DNA from: Epithemia pelagica
Taxonomy: Eukaryota; Bacillariophyta; Bacillariophyceae; Surirellales; Surirellaceae
Assembly (NCBI GenBank): GCA_946965045.2
Contig: OX337232.1
Coordinates: 3,534,001 to 3,598,000 of the forward strand
Direction: 5' to 3'
Length of the DNA stretch: 64,000 nt
Made by a program: the position numbers and the translations under genes. The notes beneath the pieces were generated by a model that worked only from the letters and a program-made list of their open reading frames with translations, was not told the origin of the DNA and searched no databases. This document shows positions 20,978 through 32,377 of the stretch, piece by piece. Every line of letters starts with the position of its first letter. Within the stretch, counting starts at the first letter, position 1.

Positions 20978-23420
20978 ATGGCTTCCACTGATGTCGTGAA
21001 CCAGTTTTGGTCAGCCTTCCAAGCATTTCAGTATCACGACGTGGTCGAACTGCTCGAAGGCGACCAGGGTGCGGAAATTGAGTACGCAAAATTCCATCAC
21101 CTTGCAATATCCCATTCATTGCATGCTCGATGCGCCGCCACAATTCTGGCTTTCTCATGCCGACTTCTTTTATATCGTCGTGTCTGAGTTGGTCAAAGTG
21201 ACTCCTGACTTTGTGTTTGAAAGCAAGGACCAAAAGGGAAATCTTCCCTTGCATTATTCCTTGACCATCAACTACGAGAACTTTGGAAAAGACGAGTGCA
21301 TCATTTCTCTGGTGTACCGTAAGAACCGGTCTGCTCTACGTTCCAGGATGCAAGACGGAGCGTTTCCCTTGCATGTGGCCTGCGGTTCCTCGGGTCGTCA
21401 TACTTCCATGATCCGTCGACTCATGGACCGATTTCCCAAGGCCGTTGGGTTGAGCGATAACAATGGCAGACTTCCCATTCATCACCTATGCTCTCACAGC
21501 AATAGTGCCAAGAGTTTCTCCCACGTTCTCGACGACTTTTCCCCCATACTCGACCGGGTATATATCATTCGAAGGTTTATTCAAGAGAAACACTACAGTG
21601 CTTCTTCTCGAGATGCCAAAGGGATGTTACCTCTTCACGTAGCGTGTGAGAGTAGCAACGACGCTCAAGTTGTTGCTCTGTTATTAAGAGTGTATCCTCA
21701 AGGAGCGAGAGAGAAGGACCATTCTGGAAAATATCCCATTCACTATGCCGCTGCCTCGTGTCCGAAACTGATACCTCTGTTACTCAATAAGAGTTGGCCC
21801 GAGTCGATTGACATTTCTGGTCTCCTGCACCTTGCATGCCGCTTCAGTCCTTTCTCAAGGAATGATGAGGATGAGAATGAGGATGATGAGAATGAGGATG
21901 AGAATGAGGATGAGAATGAGGATGAGGATGAGAATGAGGATGAGAATGAGAATGAGGATGACTACTTGAACCAGGAAGGCATTGTCAAACTTATCAAGAC
22001 TGGTCCTCAGCACGCCGCCATTTGTTACCGATCGTCCAACATGCTTCCTTTGCACCAGGCTTGTGCCAGTGGTCTGTCAATGACAGTGGTACAAGCCTTG
22101 GTGGAAGCATATCCCGACGCCGTCAAGACACAAGACGAGAATGGAGACTTGCCGGTGCATCATGTCGTGCGTTCGCCCTAACCTTGCCTCCATGTCGTTC
22201 GGCATCTTCATTCTGTGTACCCACAAGGGTTGTTACACCAAAATAAGAGTCACTATCTACCCCTTTCGTTGTGTAATGTACTGAATGACCCACTGATTGC
22301 CGAACTGATCGAATTGGCACCGGAAAGTCTGCCCCATCTCACCGCACCAAAAAATAACCATCAAAATCCTTTCGCTAGGGAGGAAGACGAGGACACAGAG
22401 GACGACGACGAGGCTACGGAAGAAGAAATGAAAGAGAATGACGAAGAGAAAAATGAAGAAGACAAGGAAGAGGATAAACAAGAGGCTACGGAAGAGGACA
22501 ATGAAGAACGCAAGCAAGATGATGACCCTTCGAGTGCCGAGTCTAAACTGAAAAAGGCTCTGAAAGAAAAGGCAGCCTTGAAACAACAAGTGCATGATTT
22601 GAAACAGAAATACCAAGAACTCCAACAAGCCCAAACCGCTTTGGAAGATTCTGCCAACAAATTGTCGCAGGAAAAGGAGCACCTCCAAGACACGCTGGAG
22701 GTTCAACTCACGCAAGAAGCCGATATGGAAGAAAAGGACCATGAGCTCCATGAGACGCTGGAACTTTCCCAGACCGAGGTGTTGCATCTCCAAAACAAGG
22801 TGCAGAGCTTGGAGGAGGAACTCCAAACGTCAGAGTGCGCTCACGAAAACGCCCTGGAAGATCAGGAACAGATCCATTCCATGTATGGGAGAATCATTGC
22901 CCAAGGACGGTTGTGGGATCAGAAGTTGATTCGCCTTTTGGAAGAGCAATGCGATCCAAATGACGAAACGACAAGTTTGGCAGTGTCCATCACTGAGATT
23001 TTCAAAGCCTTGGCTGTTTCCTTGCAACAACGATCGCAATTGGTCCAGCCGCTGGGTACATTCTCGAATACTGACAAATACGCAGACGAATCGTCCATGG
23101 TCCAGTTCATGCTGCAAGCCTTGTTGTCACAGCCCAATTTGAGTCATTCGTCCCTCCTCGAACTGATTCATCGGTTGGACCGTCAATTGGAACCACTCGA
23201 TCAACAGGTTGCTGGCGCTTGTAAACAAGTTCTTCCTCCACCGACAGTCACCCAACAACATGCCACCACCACTCGAAGAGGACGCCATCAATTGGAGGTC
23301 GTCAACAAAGGAGATGCCTTGTCTCCCGTTACCTTGGATGAAGCATTGGCTTATAACGACCATGGGAATGGAGGACCGAACAAGCGGGCTCGAGTTTCTA
23401 TCTCCCAGGGTGGGGAATGA
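20978..23420 (+). pseudogene. Family B ankyrin/coiled-coil gene, broken
   Basis: ATG at 20978 (MASTDVVNQFWSAFQAFQY). A 2-bp deletion near 21,080, relative to the 27.5 kb copy, shifts the frame within the first 40 residues. The downstream frame continues (PIHCMLDAPPQ, GNLPLHYSLTINYENFGKD, GMLPLHVACESSNDAQVVAL) to a TAA at 22179-22181, where the 28.5 kb copy has AAA (HHVVRSPK). The same frame then runs to 23420: an acidic/coiled-coil part, LSQTEVLHLQNKVQSLEEEL, the C-terminal domain (IFKALAVSLQQRSQLVQPLG ... NLSHSSLLELIHRLDRQLEP) and the tail NKRARVSISQGGE. Two lesions in an otherwise well-preserved gene suggest recent loss. Confidence 0.85.
21861..21962 (+). repeat. GATGAG/GAATGAG microsatellite, in frame
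   Basis: Runs of GATGAG and AATGAG triplet pairs encode a stretch of about 33 Asp/Glu/Asn residues between two ankyrin units. The 28.3 kb paralogue has only DDDENFDEE here, so the tract expanded after duplication. Confidence 0.9.
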
Positions 23421-23569
23421 GAAACAAACAAGGCACTCTGGATCCTAAAGAAGTTGAAGCTAGTTCGGTGTCGAATCCACGAAGTATTATTATCACAAAG
23501 CAATAATCACCCTTGCTGCCTATTAGTATCACAAAGCAATCATCACCTTTGCTGCCGTTGGAATGAAGA

Positions 23570-24053
23570 ATGAGACGGTCCACAAAATTCAAACGAGGTC
23601 ATCTCTTTTGCAACCCGGTGTCAAGAAAGGGAAATCATACTTGGGCATTGACGAGCACCATACAAGAACTAGCTCAAGCATGGCCCCAAGCAATTGTCCA
23701 AAACGATGCATATGGCGATATTCCTCTTTTTGGGTTGTTTCAGAACGACGTTCCTCGCAATGAACTGATCGTGCTCCTTTCCCTCTTTCATGAGCTCCAA
23801 CCCGACTGTCTGTCCATCCCAGACGCGGAAGGATGCATCCCCTTGTACCAAGTGTGTGGTAATGAATGTTTGGGAGCCGCCTACGAAAAGGAATTGGTTC
23901 AGCTTTTACTGTCACTCGATCCTCTGGCGGCGCAAATGATCGATGACGGTGATAATCCAAATCCACGACTAGTCCTGCTGCTGCTCCAAAGCAGTCCCAA
24001 ATCCATTAATTTGTGCGACTGTGGATCATGTTCCCTTGTACTTGCACGACACT
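23570..24053 (+). pseudogene. Family D ankyrin gene, internal fragment
   Basis: Matches residues about 95-230 of the 2 kb gene: ELAQAWPQAIVQNDAYGDIP, ELIVLLSLFHELQPDCLSIP, KELVQLLLSLDPLAAQMIDD and LLLLQSSPKSINL. It has neither start nor the remaining ankyrins. A related fragment is at 38,199-38,525. Both lie directly downstream of a family B copy, so the D fragment is part of the duplicated unit. Confidence 0.75.
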
Positions 24054-25402
24054 AAACGCAACAACAACGTGTCGCCATCCATGTCATCAACAACCAACTA
24101 GACAACATCCAAGATCCAATGCACCACCGACAAGAAAGCCCTCGAGATTTTCAGCATCATCATGATTGGCCTCGCGTATCAGTGAAATCTGCCGATGTGA
24201 ACGTTTGAAGTGCGTATGGATTGACACCTTGTCCAACGGTACAAGAATGGAACGAATTTGCGGCAACAGCTGGCTCGTTGACTGGGGCCGTTGCCACTGC
24301 CCTCTTCCGCACCCTCGGTACCATTGCCGTATCGATATATGCCACCTTCTTTGCAACATTTGGAAATGATTCAGCCATTGCAGCAACAAACCATTCGTCA
24401 GCTCTGTTCTCCTCAAGTTGCTCTTACGATTCCGATCCGTTTGTCGCAATTTCAAACTCCCTTTTGAGAACAGCAAAAGGGAGAACAAGCATTTACGGAC
24501 GATGCGAAAGGCCATCAACCGACCAACGACGCGAAAAGTAAGAATATTTCCACCAACAAACGTCCCAGTGATGGTCGATACGTCCCAGTGATGGTCGATA
24601 TTGTGCCGTTGATATTGTACAAGCGTACATTAACACTTTGCCTGAAGCGGCACCCATTTTAAGTCACCGCAAAATGCGATTGCCAACTCGTCTCGATGTA
24701 GGCTTTCCGGCGGGAGCCACAGAAGCTGAAATCCTTGCCAAACAAGGGGAAATGCCCCACGAAACGGAGTGGGAGAAGTTACACCCCGATTGGTCGTTCT
24801 CGTGACGACCAGTGATTTGGGAACCACAGTCGAAGATGAAACCTACCATATGTTGACAGAACCTCATTTGCACTGGAATGGTGGTGGCTGGTACCTTTTG
24901 GTGGACCCGAGCTGTTGCATGTCATGGACGAAAATGCGGTAAAATGGAGACGGCGCCACAAACGACAGAAACATCAACAACGACAAACAAGACGAGAAAG
25001 GAAAGAACAACCACAATCAACACAAGAATTGCGTCCGTTACGGACCAGGATGACTTTTGTTGGTTGTTGATGGGTGGTGGTTGAAACAAGGCCAGAACCA
25101 AAAAAACCGAATAGTGCAAGACAGAAATGACCAAATAGCCATATATAGACGAAGACGACGGATGCCAAAGTCACGGTGGAGAAGAAAAACGGCAAAAACA
25201 AGTCAATCCACAAGATTTTGTGCGTATGTGTTCGTCTGTTTTCTCTCCTATCAATCTTATCTATCCATATCCTTTATAGTTGAACACGTACACGCAAACA
25301 AATTTCTGGTCATTTTAACGCTAATAAACTCAGCATGATATTCGTCTGTCCCATCGGAGTGTCTGAAGCCAAGTCATATTCATGTCCATCATTTCACTAG
25401 TC
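24054..25402. other. Intergenic region, no gene recognised
   Basis: Some stretches look coding-like (for example plus strand 24,660-24,800, reading SHRKMRLPTRLDVGFPAGAT then EILAKQGEMPHETEWEKLHP), but they are short and bounded by stops, and I cannot identify them. An 18-bp direct repeat (CGTCCCAGTGATGGTCGA) occurs twice in tandem at 24,561-24,599. The last 130 bases are the 3' flank shared with other A-type genes. Confidence 0.4.
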
Positions 25403-27261
25403 CTAGGAAACTCGAGGCCGTTTCGCACGTTGACTCTCTGAAGATTCATCGACTGCAACTGTTGACTGTGGATTCTGGTTAGCTCTTCTTGCTCTGTTAC
25501 CATGGGACGGTAGTTTCCCAATCATCTCTTGTAGCTCACGATAGGTGCACTTGATATAGCTTGTCAGGGACGACCGAGAAAGATTTGGATTGGATAGGAA
25601 AGCTTCCAAGAGCAGCTGTTGACTGGCAAGTTCCGTTGAAGGTTTGCCGTCATGAGACTTGACGACTTCCTGTCGTTTATTCAAAAAGCTTGCCAGGACT
25701 TTCAGAGCTTCCATCGGCAGAGAACTACCGGTAGAGTCGTCGTGGCCTGTTGGTTCAATGAATGGAAGCATTGCCGCATACAATTTTTGACCCTCCTTGA
25801 TAAAATCTTGAACTAACAAGTCATTTTGAGTCTGGAGAGATACTAGTTCTCGAGTCAACCGTGCCCTCTCCGTTTCAACCGTCGTGAGTTTTTCATCAGC
25901 ACTCTTCGAATCTGCTTCGTCATTGATATCTGTTTCCACATCCCGGTTATCCGACTTCCCAGCCAGCCTCTCAGTTGTTTCAATATTGCTCACATTTGTC
26001 GTGCTTCCACTTTTTCTTGATTTTCTTTTACTGCCACTACTGTGACAAACATCTTCTTTCGAGTGTAATATCCGAGATATTAACTCTTCCACGACATCAT
26101 CTCCAGCGTCCACACCCAACTTTTCTAAAATGTAATCTTTTGCATCCTTGATAATATCCTTAGCAATAAAACAGAATCGTTGTTAGGAATAACTCTTTGG
26201 AGATCCAACACGCAAAGCAAAATACATACCTTCGACAGCAACGATTCTTCTCCTGGATTTACGGTCTTGTCTTGTTTTTGCGTCACCAAATAGAACATCT
26301 CTTTTGGTTTATACCAAAACTTCTTATACATGTTGTCTGATGATTGTCCTTCTGTCAACGACAAGCTCCATTCTGCCTTCCTCAACATGGGGGCCATAAG
26401 CCCTCCCACTGCCTGCGACTTGGCCGAACGACCTACAGCCGAAAATCCCCCGCGATCAGTGAGACTGTTTCTCGTTCGCTTGTTATCTTTGTTGTACATG
26501 GGCTTGGTTTGTTTTAGCATGTACATCTTGTTTTCCCACAGCCAAGCATCGATCACTTTCGCAAGCCAAGATCGTTCGCGATGAAACTGGTAGACTAATT
26601 CGTATACGAGATTCATGTTTTCTTTCGTACACTCCAAAGTCATCAATATATCTCGAACGTCCGATAGTGTGACTGGATGCGAAGTTCTTCCAGGCATCAA
26701 CAATCCTTTATCACGGGCAATATCTCGGATTCCATCCTTGTACCTGTCGACGACGAATTTTCGTAGACTTTCGCGTGTTTGTTGTATTTCGCGTAGCATC
26801 TTTGCCCCGTCTGGTCTGTCGCTAAGGCCATCCGTGTTCCGATTTTTTCGGTATTGCCAGAGACGTTCGGCGTCTTTAGTCGAGTTAGGAATACACCCAG
26901 ATAAAGGATGAAAGTAATCCTTCGGATAGGGCAGAAAATCCGGTGGATACACACGTCCTGCAGGATCGTTATCTGTGGTACCCCGATTGTTTTGTATCAA
27001 GGAGGTATATTCGATGACCGGTGTTTGGCTTCTTCGGCCGGGTTGGTTGGCCACTGTAACAGGATTATCCATTTGTTGCCGTCGATCCGTCACGTTTCTT
27101 GCCTGGTTGTCGCGATCCATCGTCCTTTCCGTGTTGCCATCGATCGATAGTTTCTGGTTTGCGCTTTGCGCGCTAGTGGACTTCATACTCCCAAGCAGGG
27201 GCGACCCGGTCCGTCGCACGTTTAGGTGCTCAGCGTATTTGAACGACTCCTCTGCGACCAC
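25403..27261 (-). CDS. Chimeric gene: unknown N-terminal domain joined to a family A C-terminus
   Basis: Two-exon model of 595 residues: 27261-26230 and 26158-25403, with a 71-nt GTATGT...CTAAG intron. Splicing joins EESLLSK to DIIKDAKDYILEKLGVDAGD in frame. Residues 1-424 are unlike anything else in the window: a polar N-terminus, then a compact region (YPPDFLPYPKDYFHPLSG, RKFVVDRYKDGIRDIARDKG, ENMNLVYELVYQFHRERSWL) and a basic KRKSRKS patch. From about 425 (genomic 25,918) it becomes family A: ADSKSADEKLTTVETERARL, then MEALKVLASFLNKRQEVVKS, NPNLSRSSLTSYIKCTYREL and a final AKRPRVS. There are no ankyrin repeats. It lies head-to-head with the family B pseudogene, 230 bp apart. No lesion seen. 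Function unknown. Confidence 0.75.
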
Positions 27262-27296
27262 TGCATTACTTGGGAGTAATGGACTTCATCGAGAGT

Positions 27297-27478
27297 TCAG
27301 AAAAGGCGAGACATGCTCGGATCTTTGGCTGTGTATGCGCGAACGCCGGCGGATCACTCGGACGCTCCGACGAACTGCCAACTTTGCGCTTTGTTCGGAG
27401 GATGAGAGGTTCCCTGACAGAGAATCGATGTTTGCCATCATTCGAGGGACACTTTTGTTCTCTTGAGAGATAACGACA
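27297..27478 (+). promoter_or_regulatory. Conserved family B leader, copy 2
   Basis: Same ordered landmarks as copy 1 (ACATGCTCGGA, TATGCGCGAACGCCGGCGGA, TCGGACGCTCCGA, TTTGCG, GAGGGACACTTTTGTT), with part of the CCGCCACAATTGG element deleted. It lies in the 230-bp gap between the divergent chimeric gene and the family B pseudogene, so it may serve both. Confidence 0.55.
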
Positions 27479-27492
27479 ACGACCTACCATCC

Positions 27493-29764
27493 ATGCCTTC
27501 CACTGATGTCGTGAACCAGTTCTGGTCAGCCTTTCAGGCATTTCAGTATCGCGACGTGGTCGAACTGCTCGAAAGCGACCAGGGTGCGGACATTGCCAGT
27601 ACGCAAAACTCCAACACCTTGCAATATCCCATTCATTGCATGCTCGATGCGCCGCCACAATCGTGGCTTTGTCATGCGGACTGTTTGAAACCAAGGACCA
27701 AAAGGGAAATCTTCCCTTGCATTATTCCTTGACCATCAACTACGAGAACTTTGGAAAAGACGAGTGCATCATTTCTCTCGTGTACCGTAAGAATCGGTCT
27801 GCTCTACGTTCCAGGATGCAAGACGGAGCCTTTCCCTTGCATGTGGCCTGCGGTTCCTCGGGTCGTCATACCTCCATGATCCGTCGACTCATGGACCGAT
27901 TTCCCAAGGCCATTGGGTTGAGCGATAACAATGGCAGACTTCCCATTCATCACCTATGCTCTCACAGCAATAGTGCCAAGAGTTTCTCCCACGTTCTCGA
28001 CGACTTTTCCCCCATACTCGACCGGGTATATATCATTCGAAGGTTTATTCAAGAGAAACACTACAGTGCTTCTTCTCGAGATGCCAAAGGGATGTTACCT
28101 CTTCACGTAGCGTGTGAGAGTAGCAACGACGCTCAAGTAGTTGCTCTGTTATTAAGAGTGTATCCTCAAGGAGCGAGAGAGAAGGACCATTCTGGAAAAT
28201 ATCCCATTCACTTTGCCGCTGCCTCGTGTCCGAAACTGATACCTCTGTTACTCAAGAGTTGGCCCGAGTCGATTGACATTTCTGGTCTCCTGCACCTTGT
28301 CTGCCGTTACAGTTCTTGCTCAAGGAATGATGATGATGAGAACTTCGACGAGGAAGGCATTGTCAAACTGATCAAGACTGGTCCTCAGCACGCCTCCACG
28401 TGTTACCAATCGTCCAAGATGCTTCCTTTGCACCAGGCCTGTGCCAGCTGTCTGTCAATGGCAGTTTTACTAGCCTTGGTCGAAGCGTTTCCCGACGCCG
28501 TCAAGACCCTGGACGAGAATGGAGACTTGCCGGTGCATCATGTCGTACGTTCGCCCAAACGTTGCCCCATTGTCGTTCGGTATCAACATTCTGTGTACCC
28601 ACAAGGCTATTGCACCGAAATAAGAGTAACGATCTACCCATTTCGTTGTGTCCTCGACAGAATGACTCACTCTTTGCCGTACTGGCGGAATTGGCACCAG
28701 AAAGTGTACCCAATGGCATGGCACGAAAAACTTACCATCAAAGTCTTTTCGCTTCAATCCTTCAGTTAACGGAGGACGAGGACACAGAGGAGGGCATGGA
28801 GGACGACGACGAGGATACGGAAGAAGAAATGGAAGAGCTTGAGGAAGCGGACAAGCAAGAGTCTACGGAAGAGGACAATGAAGACGACAAGCAAGAGGAT
28901 AAACAAGATGATGATCCATCGAGTGCCGAGTCTAAACTGAAAAAGGCTCTGGAAGAAAAGGCAGCCTTGGAACAACAAGTGCATGATTTGAAACAGAAAT
29001 ACCAAGAACTCCAACAAGCCCAAACCGCTTTGGAAGATTCTGCCAACAAATTGTCGCAGGAAAAGGAGCACCTCCAAGACACGCTGGAGGTTCAACTCAC
29101 GCAAGAAGCCGACATGGAAGAAAAGGACTATGAGCTCCATCAGACGCTGGAACTTTCCCAGACCGAAGTGTTGCATCTCCAAAACAAGGTGCAGAGCTTG
29201 GAGGAGGAACTCCAAACGTCAGAGTGTGCTCACGAAAATGCCCTGGAAGATCAGGAACAGATCCATTCCATGCATGGGAGAATCATTGCTCACGGACGAT
29301 TGTGGGATCAGCACTTGATTCGCCTTTTGGAAAAGCAATGCGATCCAAATGACGAAACGACAAGTTCGACAGTGCCCACCACTGAGATTTTGAAAGCATT
29401 GGCTTTTTCCTTGCAACAACGATCGCAATTGGTCCAGCCGCTTGGTACAGTCTCGAATGTCGGCAAACACACAGACAAATCGTCCATGGTCCAGTTCATG
29501 CTGCAAGCCTTGTTGTCACAGCCCAATTTGAGTCATTCTTCCCTCCTTGAATTGATTCATCGGTTGGACCGTCAATTGGAACCACTCGATCAACAGGTTG
29601 CTGGCGCTTGTACACAAGTTCTTCCGCCACCGACAGACACCCATCGATTGGAGGAAGACAACAGAGGAAATGCCCTGTCTTCCGTTACCTTAGATGAAGT
29701 CTTGGCTTATAACGACCATGGGAAGGGAGGACCGAACAAGCGGGCTCGAGTTTCTTTCTCCTAG
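27493..29764 (+). pseudogene. Family B ankyrin/coiled-coil gene, frameshifted
   Basis: ATG at 27493 (MPSTDVVNQFWSAFQAFQY). A deletion of about 50 bp near 27,677 (between CATGCGGA and CTGTTTGAAA, against the 21.1 kb copy) removes part of the first ankyrins and shifts the frame. The body is then open (GNLPLHYSLTINYENFGKD, GRLPIHHLCSHSNSAKSFSH). A 1-bp deletion near 28,603 (after VYPQG) shifts it again, and the last part runs in a third frame to 29764: acidic linker, LSQTEVLHLQNKVQSLEEEL, ILKALAFSLQQRSQLVQPLG, NLSHSSLLELIHRLDRQLEP and the tail NKRARVSFS. It is about 95% alike to the 21-23.4 kb copy by eye. Confidence 0.85.
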
Positions 29765-30441
29765 GTTGGGGAATGAGAAACAAACAACTCAAATATATGT
29801 GCCTAGCACTTGTTTTGGTTGTCAATCACCACCCTGGAAAGCAAACGAAGTTGGGTCAATCTGTGGAGAAGAAGAGCCACACGCACATCTGAACTTTAAG
29901 GCACCAGGCGCTCACCTCAAACTCGATTGGGTCGAAAACGATCGCTGGATAAGACAAAGAACAAGAAAACTATCCACCTCATTCTTCCGAGGTGGTTCCG
30001 TCCCATAAATGGGTCACTCTGGATCGTACAGTTGAAGCTAGTTCGGTGTCGAGCCCACGAACTATCATTAATCATTACCCCAAAGCAATCATCACCCTTT
30101 GCTACCGTTAAAGCCTCATCGCCGTCCTGCGCGTTGCGCGTTGGTGATTCCATCAGGTCTCACGGCTTATCGGTATGTATAGGTATCTCAGATAAACAAT
30201 TCTCGTAAAAGTACCCTCGCCAAAACGTAAAGGCTTCAGCTTGCCATCCGAAAAGAAATTAATGCGCCCGACTCCTAAAAGGGCTGTCCTGTGACATCTT
30301 GAGTAGCTATTACCAAGTCTAGCTTAACACGTACAGGCAAGTCTCTACCTAGTCATTAAAAGGATAATATAAACACACCATGAAATTCGCTTGCCCCATC
30401 GGAGTGTCGAAAGTCAAGTCATATTTATGTCCATCGTTTCA
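29765..30441. repeat. Duplicated 3' flank of a family B copy
   Basis: 29,770-29,920 matches 37,843-37,970 (CAACTCAAATATATGTGCCT, ATCACCACCCTGGAAAGCAA, GGAGAAGAAGAGCCACACGC). 30,001-30,215 is the dispersed repeat also at 8.5 kb. 30,320-30,441 is the 3' flank shared by A-type genes at 12.1 and 25.3 kb. No gene here. Confidence 0.6.
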
Positions 30442-32235
30442 TTAGTCCACGGAAACTCGAGCCCGTTTCGCACGTTGATTCTCTGGAGATTCATCGACGG
30501 CGACTGTTGACTGTGGATCCCGGTTGACTGTTGTGGCGGTGCAACTTTGAGTCGGCGGTATCACTTCTATCTCCTGTAGCTCGCGATAGGTGCACTTGAT
30601 AAAGTCTGTCAGGGATGACCGAGAAAGATTTGGATGGGACAGGAAAGCTTTCGTAAGGAGCTGTTCCCTGGATTGTTCCCATGATGGTTTGTCACCATGA
30701 AATTTGGCGAATTCCAGTCGTTTGTTCAGAAAGCTTGCAAGGGCTTTCAGTGCTTCCATCGGTAGTATATTCGAGTCGGCGTGGCCTGCTGTTTCAATGA
30801 GTGGAAGCAATGCTTCATCCAATTTCTGTCCCTCCTTGATCAGGTCTTGATTTTGAGTCTCCATATTATTTAGCTGGGTAGTCAATCGTGCCCTTTCGGT
30901 TTGAACTGTGGTGAGTTTTTCATTAGCACTCTTTGAATCTGCTTCCTCTTTCTTCAACCTCTCTTTCACGTCTCTGATTTCAGTTGAGAAATTTTTGTAG
31001 TGTTCCTCAAGCTTTTCTTTTTCGCTCAAGGCTTCGTCTCTTTCCTTTTCGACATCTTTTAGCCTGTGAGACAATTTAGCTCCCTCCTCCCGAGTATTCG
31101 TGAGCGCTTCCTCCATACTCTTTGAATATACTTTGATGTTTTCTTTCAAGTTTCTGGTTTCTTCCTCAAGGCTTTTTCTTCCTTCCTCAAGCTCGTCTCT
31201 TTCATTTTCTACTTCTTCAAGCTTACCAATCAATTCTGCCTTCTCGTTCTCGAAAGTCGTGCGATTTTGCTCGATAACCGCTGCGCGAAGTTTTCACTTT
31301 TCTTTTAGGTCTTTGATGTCAGCCAAGAGACTTTTCCTTCCTTCATCAAGCTTTTCTTTTTCGCGCAAGGCTTCGTCTCTTTCCCTCTTGAGTTTGTTCT
31401 TAATCTCCTCGTCCTTACCAGACCCTTCATGTGCTTTCTCGGCCAAGATGTTTTTTAAAACTTCGTGAAATACTTAACGCATCATATCCGCGCGGCATCT
31501 CGGAAGATATTGTGTCCTTTCCAAGTAGTCAACGAGAGGACTGAGTAGCACACTGCCAGGAATGTTCCCTTCATTGATGTGAAATAAAGTCTTCGGGCAC
31601 AATCGGGCCAAATGCAAAAACATTTCATCGTCCTTGGCACAGCAATCAATGGGAAACTTACCACCCTTGTTCTTCTGCATAAAGGCTTCTGGGTACTGCG
31701 AGTACAGATACTCCAAATTGTTGTTTCTTCTATTGCGGACGGCTAAATGAGCCGGTAAGTTCCCGTCAGCGTCCATGACACGGAGGGCATGTGGATAAGC
31801 ATCCACCAAGGCCTTTATAACCCTGTCCGGCTGTGTTTGGCATGCATAATGAAGAGGTAGCATCTTGGTGGACGATTCGTGCTTGGAAGCATGTTCGGGT
31901 TTAGCCTTGAGGAGGCACAGCATAACATCTTCAGTGGAGGAACCGTCCCCCGATAAGGATATTTTTGCACTTGCGACATGCAATACATACCTACCATCTT
32001 TATCGCACGTATCAATGGCCTCGGGGCACAGGCTTAATAACTTGGATATAAGTTTGTAGGCGCTGGAGTAGTGGGACAACGGGACTACACGATGGAGGGG
32101 ATACCGTCCGAGCGAGTCTTTGGTTTTGGCAATGGCTGCACCATCCTTCCCATTCAAGAGTTCCAAGAGCTTTGCCACAGATCCCAAAGAAAGAAAATTA
32201 TTGAATTTGAGCATGGACTCTGTTGATGCGGTCAT
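30442..32235 (-). pseudogene. Family A ankyrin gene with two in-frame stops
   Basis: One frame from ATG 32235 (MTASTESMLKFNNFLSLG) to the stop at 30442, about 597 codons, with no frameshift. It is interrupted by TAA at 31474-31476, where paralogues have AAA (Lys of MVRKVFHEV), and by TGA at 31294-31296 in the coiled coil. Before the first stop: ankyrins (GRYPLHRVV, GRYVLHVAS, KMLPLHYACQTQPDRVIKAL, GKFPIDCCAKDD). After it: coiled coil (KRERDEALREKEKLDE, KLSHRLKDVEKERDEALSEK), C-terminal domain (MEALKALASFLNKRLEFAKF, HPNLSRSSLTDFIKCTYREL) and tail AKRARVSVD. A Harbinger-type transposon sits 45 bp upstream of the start codon. Confidence 0.85.
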
Positions 32236-32280
32236 GGTGGGAGACAAATGGGGATGTAGACAGTGTCACCCTCTTGATCA

Positions 32281-32321
32281 GGGTTGGTCTTATCGTGCGT
32301 GAAATTTCACACATTTCACCC
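32281..32321 (+). repeat. Left terminal inverted repeat of the Harbinger element
   Basis: Begins GGGTTGGTCTTATCGTGCG and continues GTGAAATTTCACACATTTCA. It is the inverse of 35,337-35,376 apart from a small insertion and a few mismatches. TCA lies immediately outside. Confidence 0.9.
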
Positions 32322-32377
32322 AAAACCAGCTTCCAAATGTCACAGTTTTTAGGGTGTGAAAAACTTGGGTCCAATCG

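Noticed and set aside
22257-22826. Minus-strand Leu/Phe-rich ORFs opposite the family B acidic regions (also 28,766-29,215 and 44,302-44,724), looking like membrane proteins
   Set aside because: They are the complement of Glu/Lys-rich coiled-coil codons and recur only where those do.
9741-32235. TAA reassigned to lysine
   Set aside because: Intact genes in the window (for example at 39,160) end in TAA, and the broken copies also carry TAG, TGA and frameshifts.
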